The position numbers and the translations under genes were made by a program. Positions 53,641 through 64,000 of a stretch of DNA of 64,000 bases are shown here, piece by piece; position 1 is the first letter of the stretch; the number at the start of each line of letters is the position of its first letter. A model generated the notes under the pieces. That model was not told where the DNA came from and searched no databases. It saw nothing but the letters and a program-made list of their open reading frames with translations. The DNA is from Blasia pusilla. Lineage: Eukaryota > Marchantiophyta > Marchantiopsida > Blasiales. Location: positions 8,928,001-8,992,000 of the forward strand of contig CM114273.1 of NCBI GenBank assembly GCA_050084515.1, written 5' to 3'.

Positions 53641-54670
53641 GGGGACGATGGAAAGCCAAGGAATTTATTTTTCGAAACTTCGTTTAACAAATTTCTTTAA
53701 GCTATGATTCTTCCTACTATTTTTCCTCTACTGTACCTCTTCATTACGAACGAACTTTATTCGTTGACCATATAACTCCAACCAGCAGGATTCAGGAACA
53801 GTTCACGAAGGTTCTATTAGTACGTCATGAGGTGATTGTCAATGTCAACCACATCGTCTCGATACTGAGTCGATAGACGGATCGTGCGTGGAGTTTTGTT
53901 CCGAATGTGCGAGTTTGTTTAGCGAGAAAACGCCTCAAACTCATGAGAGAAAGCGTCGAGTTGTCAACGGCCACGAACATGATCGTGGTGCTTGGATTTC
54001 CGGATACAAAGTCAAAGAGAGATGCAGTATGCATCGGATGCAGTGACTACATAAATGGTCCGCCCCAGCCCCCCGGCAAAGAAAAACCTCATGCGCATGT
54101 TCGTGCGCGCTATCCGGCGGATTAAAGAAGTAGGAGGACTTCCTTTTCCTTAGTGCGTACTTCAAGAATCTCGCTGGAATCCGGGATGTGGTATTTGGGC
54201 GAAGAACGACCGAAGAAGTCCCTCGAAGTCTCAGGAATCAGGAGAGGGAGAACTCAGAGAAGGAACCGCGCACAGGCACAGGTGCCGTGCACCGCGTGGA
54301 AGCCGAATCGAAACCCAGGCGAGACTCGAGAGTGGATCGCACTGGAATCTGGATTCTGGAAGCTGGGGCACACAAGTGCCAAAAGACACAAATAATAGGC
54401 GAGGTCAGCGAATGTGCAGCGGAAACTTCCGTAGTGGAATCCTTTCCAAATGGTGAAAGACCGCCCTTTGAATCGACATGGCAACTTCGCCGGGCGAAAC
54501 TAACTCAATAACCTCTAACGAACGCGGGAAATGCGAGTCACTGGCAGTGACTCTCCCACATTCTACTCGCGGGGCCCATCTAAGGTTTCACCATTCACGA
54601 TTATCGCACGATGCGATTTTCATCCGATGCTTCGCACTCCGGTACCTTCGCGAGCCTACAAGGTTAGGGT
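53641..54670. other. GC-rich island, no recognised gene
   Basis: From about 53,760 to 54,665 the sequence is clearly GC-richer and CpG-containing, then switches abruptly to AT-rich. Overlapping frames on both strands (for example 53,907-54,125 plus and 53,941-54,165 minus) have no known motif. Possibly the 5' portion or promoter of a host gene. Confidence 0.35.
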
Positions 54671-57600
54671 GTCCCCCCTTTATTTTTTAATATTTTTTAA
54701 TATTTCTTGTTTCAAAGTTAATTTATTATTTTTTCTTTTAAAATATTTATTTAGTAAGATTATTCGATTTTTAAAATAATTGAAATATTCGATTAAATTT
54801 AAATCATATTTAATTTTAAGAAATAATTTTATTCTTTCATAAATTTTAAATAATACTTATTCTTCCCTTTCCTTCCAACATAACATTCCTTAATTAAATT
54901 ATCATTTAATTAATCACTTAATTTTCCTTTTCCATTTCAATTTATTTTCTTTTCCCAAAATATCAAATGTGAATTGACATGATTATTTTTTTAAGTAATT
55001 TTTTTGTCATTCTAAAATTTAAAATATTATATATTTTCTTAAATCTTAGAAGAGTAATAAAATTTCAATGTTCTAAGTAATTTCACTCCTCGATTAAATT
55101 TTAAATGATACCCCAATTCCTAAGATGATTCTACCCTTCTCTTTCCCCATTAAAATTCATTTTCCCTTCCCATCAAATACGAATTAAGGGACAAAATTGT
55201 AAAATTTTTATAATTATCATTTTATTTTGTCTTATTTTACACTTAAGATCACCAATTATAATATAAATGAATCAAATTACTATTTATTACTTAGAAAATT
55301 TTTTTATTTTGCTCAAATTCATTTTCTCTATCCATCTAATATGAATTAAGGGACAAAATTTCAAACATATTGCTATTTTGTCTTATTATCCATATTGGGT
55401 CACCCATTATAATATAGATAACATTGCAGGAGGTTGTACATGCCCAAGTGGTGGCATAAGGTAGATTGCTACAAGGAGTGATGACGGCGAAGACGACCCA
55501 TCTCTATAGTCAACTTTATGATGGACATCGACCCATCCGCCTAGGCATCAAGATGTATGGGGTTATGGGGGAGAGGTTTGACTCGTTCCTTATGGATTGA
55601 GTTCGCGAGAAAGGGGTTTTCCTTAGCTAATACGATTCTTTTTTGTAAGCAACATGTCTCCATAGCTTTGCAACATGCCCAAGCCCATGGGCTTTTGCAA
55701 CGGGCTCAGGTTATAGGAAGATGCCAACGCTAGAGACCCACTTAGTGGTAGTCATGTCTCTCTAGGTATTGCTAATATTGTGCTAAGGCGGTAGGGGGGA
55801 TGCCCCCTTTTCTTTTTTCGGGTCGGTTATTGCCTTCATGTACTCGACTCTTTGAATCCCCCTTTATTTGTTTTCTAGATGGGTTTTCCATCTTCCCCTT
55901 TTTATTGAGGTTGTCATATTTCAGATAACATTGATGTTGTTATGTTGATGTACTAGAGAACCCATGGGGCCACGACTCTCCATCCAAAGGCGGACTAAAA
56001 CGAATTTTTCCGAGAGATGCTTTTTGCCCTTGGACGCCTTTGTCCGCATCCTTCCTCACCAACGCGTAACTCCTCAAATGAAACTCTCGTGCCATTTTGC
56101 CCTATACGTGCAAAATGCTTGGTGTGGATTTTTGGCCTCTGGTTCTAAGAGACCCAATCTCACCATCGGACCGTCTTATACGCGGGAAAGTTTCAAAAGT
56201 GGAGATTGTTAATCGTCGATTAGGTGATACGGTTGCCATATATTCTATGTCCGGATGAGGAAAAAACTATTTTTTTCTCTCTTCTTGCCTTTTCCCCTCT
56301 TAGACATCTCTAAGTGGAAGTAGTGGAAAAGAAACAAAAACACATGTAAGAATATTGAAGGCTCGTAAATTTTCGCTCGATGCATTTCAACCCAATGGAT
56401 GGAAATTAAATAATTTCACAAATGGACAATTTTTAATGAAGTCATGTCATATAGAAATATATTTAAATTAGAAAATTTATGAATAAATAATAAAGATAAA
56501 TTTTCTCTTAAATATGTGAATATTCATGAATTTTAATTAAAAATTTTAATTATTATTTTGTAAATAAATTATTTATCATTGTTTTCCAATTTCCATATCT
56601 CAAATAAAAAATAAAATCAGTCATTTTAATCCATTTTTTTTTCAAAATATTCTTTTAAAATCCGTAAGGTTGCATATGGATAAAGTCCATGTCCGTGCAC
56701 TTACCTCCGTCCTATAAAAGGACTTGTCCATATGGGCCCCATGTCTCCCTTCTTTCTCATACGCCCTTCTTAATTGCCTTCTTGATCCGCACTTTCTCGT
56801 TTCTTCCTCCTCTCACCTCCACTCCCTCCTCCCTTGTTGCCCCGCCCACCCTTGCTTTGCCTTCTACCATAAACTATAAAAGGTGTGTCCTACCTTTTGC
56901 AATCCATGTCCGTGGACATGTCCAAACTTGTATGTTCAAAGGACGGACTTGTCTGTTTTTGTGCAACCATGAAAATCCCTCACAAGAAAAGCTTGAAATG
57001 TTTTTAAAAAGGAATTAAAATTCTTTCCTTCCTTTTGAAGAATAATAGTAATAGTGCAATACTATTATTCCTAATTTACCCTTGGAAAAATATCGTTAAA
57101 TTTTTATGCATAATGTATGATACAAAGATATTTAATGAGAAGAACGAAGAAAAAAAACCATAGTATGGAGATTTGAATATGTTAAAAGTATAATAATTTA
57201 GGAGTTGAAAGTTGCATGCATATCATGTGTATATTGTGTTTTGGTTTTTTTTCATCAATTGTAAGTCCATAATGTTTATTATGATTGATACTTATTGAAA
57301 GTTTAAAATGAGTTAAGAAATGAATATTTCAATGTAGTAATGGAATTGTGTACCCTTGCAGGTTATATTGCTTTGACAAGGAATAAATATGCAAAGGTAG
57401 GAAAGACACAATTTTGTGAATGATGTTATAGTGAGATTAGAGCAGCAAATTCTATAATTGATGACAGTAAAGGAATGCAACTAATTTAGTGTGGATATGT
57501 TGTAAAATATTTTTTTAAATTTATTGCATAATTGTGGATGCAAAAGTCATACAGCTATGAAATAGATTAGGTAGGAATATGATGGGAAAAACAAGAGTAG

Positions 57601-58700
57601 GAAACAACATAGATTGAGGTAATATGTGTGAGTGCTAATCGTATGTTATTTGAGTCTTGAGTTTGTGTGAATTAAGGTTTAGAGGTTGATAGCTATATGG
57701 CGTTCATGTTGGAGACAAAACGCTAGAGAGTAAAAGTGTGAAGCTGATAACGAAAGATAACAACTCTTTATTTACTTTTCACAATACGTTGGCAAGCACT
57801 TGTAATTTTAAGGTTTGTGTTGCTCAAGGCTTTTGTTGCTGAAAAATGATCAATGATTCTTGGGAGTTACTCACATCATAATTTTCAGTGTGGTTTGGCC
57901 ATTTTGGTAGCATTCTGCAAAACACAAAGCAAGAGAGTCCTAGCTATGGCAATGTGTATGAAGAAACTAGCAATGTGTAAACCTAATAGTCATCTATTTA
58001 TTTAAAATTTTGTAGGAAGAATTTTTTTGGACATAGAATCAACTTAGACGTAGTGAAACAATTAGTGGGTGAAGTAAACAGAACAGAAAAAAAATATTTG
58101 AAGAAAACATGAGAAATGTACAAAATGATATTAGAGAGAGCAAGAGAATGTACCAAGTTGGAGAACAAGTTGGTATGGAATGGTCATTGCGTGCTAATAT
58201 TAGTTATACATGGTTTACTACACGCTTTTGTACACGTTTTAATACATTATTGGATATTATAGGATGTTTGCCAATTATTTTATGAAAATTATTACTTAAC
58301 TAGTTGTCTATAAACAATGACTACTAAATTTGCCCTCATACGTTAACATGGCACTTGCTTAGGTTGACGTATTATTTGTCTTGCTGATGTGTCTTGTCCA
58401 TTTCATATGCTTATATGTCATTTGTACACGTTATGTTAGTGACATGGCACTTGTGATGAAATGAGTACATTTTTTACTCCTCCATGTCATTTGACTTAGC
58501 TAGTAATTTTAGTCCTTTTGGCATTTATGACTTGAATTTTGTGTCTCTACGAGTAACCACTCATTGATCAGAATATATGACTCATTTCAGTCATATAACC
58601 TAGTCATAAAACCAAGCTTTTCTTCTAGTGTTGGTTTTCCAAGACAACAACTCCTTGTGAGACGGTTGCATGATCTATCGCTGTTCTAGGTAGAAACACT
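54671..58700. other. AT-rich region, no gene seen
   Basis: Very AT-rich to about 55.4 kb and again 56.4-58.3 kb. No coding motif. Confidence 0.6.
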
Positions 58701-59490
58701 TCACGAGGTAGATTAGCATCGTCCAGGGCGAGTTGGTCTCCAATCATGATACGGTGGGCGCCGTGGTTTTAGAGGTCGAACACCTTGCCTGTGTAGTGTC
58801 CATTTCTTGCTCTTTCAGGTTCCAGTGTATGGCGTGACACTCAACAACTCAGCACGGTGGTTTTAGGCCAGGTCGGCGACCTTGCCTTTGTAGTGATCCA
58901 TTTTTCTTGCTCTAACAAGCTTGACAGCAAGGTCCTCTACCTCCAAGCAAGAATGAGGGTGGGAATAAATATGATTTTCAATTTGAGTTATTATTTTGGT
59001 CGGAATATTATTATGATATCTTCATGAGGTAGATTAGCATCGGCCAAGGCGGGTTGGTCTCCAATCATGACACAGTGGGCGCGGTGGTTTTAGAGGTCGA
59101 ACACCTTGCTTGTGTAGTGTCCATTTCTTGCTCTTTCAGGTTCCAGTGTATGGCGTGACACTCAACAACTCAGCACGGTGGTTTTAGGCCAGGTCGGCGA
59201 CCTTGCCTTTGTAGTGATCCATTTTTCTTGCTCTAACAGGCTCGACAACAAGGTCTTCTACCTCCAAGCGAGAACGAGGGTGAGAATAAATATGATTTTC
59301 AATTTGAGTTATTATTTTGGTCGGAATATTATTATGATATCTTCATGAGGTAGATTAGCATCGGCCAAGGCGGGTTGGTCTCCAATCATGACACAGTGGG
59401 CGCGGTGGTTTTAGAGGTCGACCACCTTGCTTGTGTAGTATCCATTTCTTGCTCTTTCAGGTTCCAGTGTATGGCACTCTATTTCCAAGC
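58701..59490. repeat. 321-bp tandem repeat, about 2.5 copies, with internal half-units
   Basis: TCATGAGGTAGATTAGCATC (TCACGAGG in the first) starts units at 58,701, 59,022 and 59,343, an exact 321-bp period. Each unit contains two related ~140-bp halves sharing GGTGGTTTTAG, GACCTTGCC/CACCTTGC, GTAGTG.TCCAT and CTTGCTCT. The third unit stops after its first half. Confidence 0.92.
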
Positions 59491-59738
59491 GACGGGCCTA
59501 GAACAAGAGTGGGAATAATTTAGGATTTTATTAAAATTAGGTTTTTTAGAATTTGCTATAGTTTTACTTTCTAATCTTGTTGAATTATTATCTTAGTTGG
59601 AGTTTTATTGAAAATTTGATCATATTTTTTCATTGCAGCCAATCATGTTGTCTAATCGGTGTCATGTCGACTCTCTCATAGAGATGCAAGAGGCACTTAA
59701 TTGCGAATAAAACAATAGAGATTGGGAGTCCTGAATAT

Positions 59739-61735
59739 ATGGTAGAGAGAGATGAGGAGCACAAATTTTCTTTTTCTTGCGTGCAATGGAAAAGAAAATT
59801 GTTTCATGTGGAGCCTACTTTGTCCTCTCCTCCTAATGTTTTCAATAAGGTTGAGGAATTTAGGGAATTTGGCAAACGCCAAGAAGTTGTGGGTACTCTT
59901 AATAGTATTGAGAGATACTCCATAGAAGTATGCCCCGGTCTCAAAGAACATGACAATGAAGAGTACTCTTCCAACTCTCTTTATGATTCTGAGGGATGGT
60001 ATGTCGGTGATAGGTTTGATAGGGAATAAAGGGATATCAACTATAGGGATATCGATAGTAGTGGTGATAGTAATGAGACTGAAGATTTATTGTTGGATAC
60101 TCTTTCTCCTCATCATGAGTGAAATGGTGAATATAGCAATGAGTGTAATTAGCCAAGAGAGTCTATTTTTTGGTTGGGATCTACATTCATATTGAAAAAA
60201 ACTTTGGAAATTATTTTCTATGTTGCTCTTTCTATTATATGTGAAATTATTTAAATGTAATTATTTCTTGAAGATTTGCAGGTTTTGGCGGAGAAGTGTA
60301 GGAGCAAGCCAGGATTTCAAAAATGATGAGGCAAGGTAGTGATGATGAGTCGTATGTTCCTCTTGGTGAAGAAACATATGAGCCTATGCCTATAAATCCT
60401 GAGCGAATTGAAGTTGTGCAAGTTTCGAGTGATGGCTATATTCTAACACGTATTTTTTATGAGGAGGTAGATAATAAGTACATGATGATACCAATTGAGG
60501 ATGTAAGGCAACTGTGCGAAGGGAATGTATCAAGAGTTCTATTAACGACTGTACTAGAACCTATTAATCAAGGTATTAACGTTGTGTTATCCCAAGGTGA
60601 GGAGGAAAAAGGAGATATAGGTTCGACTAATGATTGCATTCCTTCCTCTCAACCCATATCTTCTTGCCATTCGTTTGTGCGAGATGCCTTAGGGTCTGGG
60701 TCTTGGATTCTTTGTAGTGGTCCTTCCCAGGACTCCGATGACTCAAGTGAAATCAGTACTGTTAAGTCTCACTTGATAATAGATTCATTGTCTTTGTGAA
60801 ATATCATATATAAAAAACTTACCATTTTTGGTGAACTACTTATGTTATTTTTTCTACAAAAATATATTTGTATTTCTTTCAAGAAAATATTTTTCTGTAT
60901 GATGGATTTGGATCAAGTATCATGGCAAAATGGTAAAAGGCCTTTCCTTGACATTACGAACCTTGAGCGGAACACGCATCTTGCATCTAAGAAGGCTAAA
61001 AAGGTAGAGGCTCAAAGGAAAAGGCGAGCACTTCAAGATACGCGCTTTGTACAACGTCAGAAATGTAAGGTTTTGTAGCATTATTTTAATTTATAGTGAT
61101 TATAATTTTTGAATTATATTATGGGAAAAATGTTTGATTTTGTAGACTTCCTAATCTAGCACGAGTACATGAAATGCTTAAAGTTGCAAGAGCTCAAGGA
61201 CAAAGTCGAAGACATATGAATATGGATATGAGGTATTATTTTACTTTATTTCTGTTGTATATCAAAATTATAAGGTTTTGTCTAATTATGTCTTACTTAG
61301 TTTATATTCTCACAATGTTTTGCAGGCGAGTAACAAGTATATCGAATGTGGTTGAGCTTCTAATGTTGTGGTTACGTCTTCTCCTATGTACGTTTCTATT
61401 CTATGATTGTCTTTTTATTTTTTAAAGTTTTCTTTAATTCTAACTTGAGAGTCTCATGATCATGACTAACGCTATAATAAATGTCTTTATTGTAGTATTC
61501 CTTTTCCTTCCAACCCTCGATGATTACATGACATGCTTCGAGTTGCGCAAGCACAAGGCAAAAGACGCAGGCATGGTGATATGCTAGAGCTAACTGATGG
61601 GGCGAATATCGGTGGTTTGTCGATAAGGCCGAATATATCTACTGGAATAGGTCCCGCTCCAATTGAGGAAGTAGTAACTCCTACAACTACGGCTAGACTT
61701 GATGACATCGATGTTGAAGATAATATAAGGTGTAG
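59739..61735 (+). pseudogene. 5' exons of a Helitron-associated gene
   Basis: Several open segments in one orientation lead into the Helitron Rep: 59,739-60,029; 60,323-60,799 (acidic, with YVPLGEETYEPMP); 60,900-61,078 (KKAKKVEAQRKRRALQD, a basic nuclear-type stretch); 61,147-61,235; and 61,506-61,735. Likely introns are bounded by GAG/GTATTA near 61,231, TGTAG and TTGCAG acceptors near 61,146 and 61,325, and AAG/GTGTAG near 61,730. The basic stretch resembles the segment that precedes Rep in some plant Helitrons. No enzymatic domain seen. Confidence 0.4.
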
Positions 61736-62089
61736 TTTTTTTTAATATATTTTTCTCTCACTGCATTAACTTTACGTATGTTAATTTTTAGAATATTGGT
61801 ATTATTATTTTTTCTAAAATCTGGTTGATTTTCAGGCCTATAATAAGGACAGATGATGTAGTCCCTGAGTTGATGACTATTATTACGCGATCTCCAATGT
61901 ACACTTCTTTTCTATAACCTTTTATTTATTTCTACAATTTTCTTATTTCTTGAGGTTTTTTTATTATTATTTGCTAACTTTAGATTTGAAAATTGTTTTC
62001 ATTGTAGTCTTTGTGTTCCTTCCAACCCTCAAAGACTACATGATATGCTTCGAGTTGCGCAAGCTAATGGCCAAAGACGGAGGTATGCT
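61147..62089 (+). repeat. triplicated exon module (LHDMLRVAQAxGxRRR)
   Basis: Three copies at 61,147-61,215, 61,506-61,574 and 62,018-62,086 encode variants of PSNP-x-x-LHDMLRVAQA-x-G-x-RRR. The flanking intron-like sequence is also duplicated between copies two and three, including CATTGTAG/TATTGTAG acceptors. Copy two has a TGA where copy three has AGA. Confidence 0.75.
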
Positions 62090-64000
62090 GAATTGGTTGG
62101 ATTATCTCATGGAGTACATTCTGGCGAATGTTCAAGAAGAAATATTATACTAGAAAATAATGGTCATGAGGTTTACACGGAGGTAAATGAAGATGGTGTA
62201 TTTTCTGAAGTTCCAAACGTGACATGTGGAAGGGTGGTGGACTTGAGGAAGTTATTGAATATTGCACGTATACGTGCATTTGAAGAGAAATACATCCGAA
62301 TTCTTTGGTTGGGAGATCGTATTGATCGTATGACTGGCCGTTATAGCGTTGGACATATGAATGATGTGTGTACGACTTGCAAAGCGCTTCATTGGAATTG
62401 CGAGAGAGTTAAGTAATCAAAGTCCCAGGCTCTCCATTTGGGATGTGTTGTGAGCATGATAAGGTTCAATTACCATATTTGAAGGCTTCACATCCTTTTT
62501 TATTGGAGTTGATTTTGGGTGTTACATCAAAGAGTTTGCATTTTTTTTGTAATGCCTTTGCCTATAATAGTGCTTTCCAATTGGCATCCACCGAAGCACA
62601 TGTAATTGAGCATGGCGGTAGTGCTGGGAACTTATGAATTCAAGGTGGTATCTACCTATCATGCTATTGGACCACTTAATGCGAAGATCCGTAATTCTCC
62701 AAAATTTGCACAGATCTATATTCATGATTACGAGTATTAACAAAGGAGAATGATCATGAATCGAGACAATTATGATCGATTGAGGGTTATCTGAGATCTT
62801 GAGGGGATTACAAGATATGTTACATGTTCAGAATCCATATATCGCTATCTTTCGATATCTGGCCATGGACTTACGTAATGCGGATTTTCATATTGTCTTC
62901 AAAGGTAGTAAGCGAGGGCTTGATGCAAAAGGATACACATTGCCTACATCTTTGGAGATTGTTGCTATTTTTCCTAGAGACGAAAGTGAGCCTAGAGAAG
63001 GTCGTGATATTATTGTACATTTACATGGAGGAGGGATTCGTCATATGTCTGACTTGAATGAGGCCTATATTCCATTATATTTTTTATTACCTTTTTTATA
63101 TGGTGAAGCTGGTTGGCATCCTGGTATACCTACTCGTGTGGATGATGTTAGAAGGAGTGCGACGAGAAGAAGGCATGACATGATGGAGGAAGATGGAGAT
63201 GAGAATGTTTATAATCATGTTCGAGAGGGAATGGAAGAAGAGCAACTTCAAGGTGGAGAGACAACTCATGAGGCAAGTTCAAAGTCTATCACTGCTCTAC
63301 AATTTGCTTCATTTCGACTCCAAATGAGAGCTAATGCAGAAGATCATAACAGGTTATTGAGGTTTGGTTGTCTTACTCAAGAATATATGGTAGATATGTA
63401 TGCAAGTATTGAGATGCAACGATTGACAAGGATACGGTTACATCAAAAGGAGTGAAGAGCTGATTTATACCAAGGTGTGAGAGATGCTATGACAAGACAT
63501 GATAACGATGGTCATGCTATAGGGAGACGTGTTATTTTACCTTCCTCCTTTATTGGAGGACCTCGACACATGCATCAATTGTATCAGGATGCTATGGAAA
63601 TTGTAAGACATTTTGGGAAGCCTGACTACTTTTTTACTATGACTTGCAACCCTAAGTGGCCTAAGTTCACTTGGTCAAACAACCTCAGATCGTTCTGACT
63701 TAGTTGTAGGCGTTTTCCAACAAAAAAAGAAAGAGTTATTGAGTCTTATAGTAGATTAGCATATTTTGGGGCGAGTGGTGGTTTGTATTCATGTCGTGGA
63801 GTTTCAAAAGAGGGATCTACCACATGTGCATATTCTAATTATTCTTGGTTGGGAGGATAAGCCAAGGACAACCTCTGATTTTGATGATATTATATCTGCT
63901 GAGATTCTTGATTCCACTCCTCATCCGAAACTTCATGCGACTGTGAGAAATTCAATGATACATGGACCATGTGGAGTACTTCATCCCAATGCGCCATGTA
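62018..64000 (+). pseudogene. Helitron Rep N-terminal domain (HVH type), cut by window end
   Basis: 62,018-62,416 contains MTGRYSVGHMNDVCTTCKALHW, a Cys-rich finger typical of plant Helitron proteins. 62,443-62,760 continues with KVQLPYLKASHPFL and YHAIGPLN. 62,799-63,455 and 63,456-63,698 give the Helitron-like N domain (ALQFASFRLQMR, SFIGGPRHMHQLYQDAM, YFFTMTCNPKWPKF). After frame changes, VEFQKRDLPHVHIL supplies the HUH motif (His codons at 63,823 and 63,829), followed by CGVLHPNAPC at the window edge. Stops near 62,415, 62,636, 62,790 and 63,453 show decay. It is a different lineage from the 52-53 kb remnant. Helicase should lie to the right. Confidence 0.9.

Noticed and set aside
58701-59490. 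CRISPR-like array
   Set aside because: Units are 321 bp and directly adjacent, with no short repeat/spacer pattern, and the genome is eukaryotic.

Overview
This window comes from a repeat-rich eukaryotic nuclear genome, most likely a streptophyte (land plant or charophyte alga). The evidence is an AGC-VIII protein kinase gene with the plant-type DFD motif and an AG/GT-bounded intron, a copia element primed by initiator tRNA-Met, and several plant-style transposable elements. I cannot name the species. There is no operon-like organisation, and almost all coding sequence belongs to broken mobile elements.

Layout. 1-352: 3' end of a gypsy-like element. 778-843: long (GA)n tract. 1.3-6.9 kb (minus strand): a decayed gene block with an EDM2-like PHD region, C2H2/AT-hook DNA-binding segments and a DDE-transposase-like protein. 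7.1-8.3 kb: internally deleted copia pol. 10.1-11.2 kb: ~345-bp tandem repeat, then a second (GA)n tract. 14.8-15.0 kb: paired tRNA-promoter-like repeats. 15.1-17.4 kb (minus): hAT transposase pseudogene. 17.85-18.97 kb: ~400-bp GC-rich tandem repeat. 21.5-23.3 kb (minus): the AGC-VIII kinase, the only convincing intact host gene. 24.9-28.3 kb: AT-rich, no gene. 28,295-33,113: complete but mutated copia element with LTRs and a TAGTT target duplication. 33,125-43,529: a ~10.4-kb Ty3/gypsy element. 43.5-52 kb: mostly featureless, with a 118-bp (CT)n tract. 52.3-53.6 kb: Helitron Rep remnant. 58.7-59.5 kb: 321-bp tandem repeats. 59.7-64.0 kb: a second Helitron, cut off by the window edge.

The centrepiece is the gypsy element. 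Its order is gag, CCHC knuckle, aspartic protease, a cytosine-5 DNA methyltransferase (motifs I, IV with the catalytic Pro-Cys, VI ENV, VIII and IX/X recognisable), reverse transcriptase/RNase H, integrase, and a C-terminal PHD finger where many plant gypsy elements carry a chromodomain. It thus pairs a DNA-methylation writer with a chromatin-reading module in one polyprotein. The copy is dead: it has 16 in-frame stops plus frameshifts. The stops are nearly all TAG or TGA, each reachable by a C-to-T or G-to-A change, as expected from deamination of methylated cytosines. Its terminal repeats carry four consecutive hairpins around a TATA box, and its leader carries a recurring GC-rich motif.

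The copia element inserted a few bases upstream of the gypsy element's left repeat, so this is a tight cluster of insertions. Frameshift positions are estimated by eye from reading-frame changes; family assignments rest on motif recognition without database searches.
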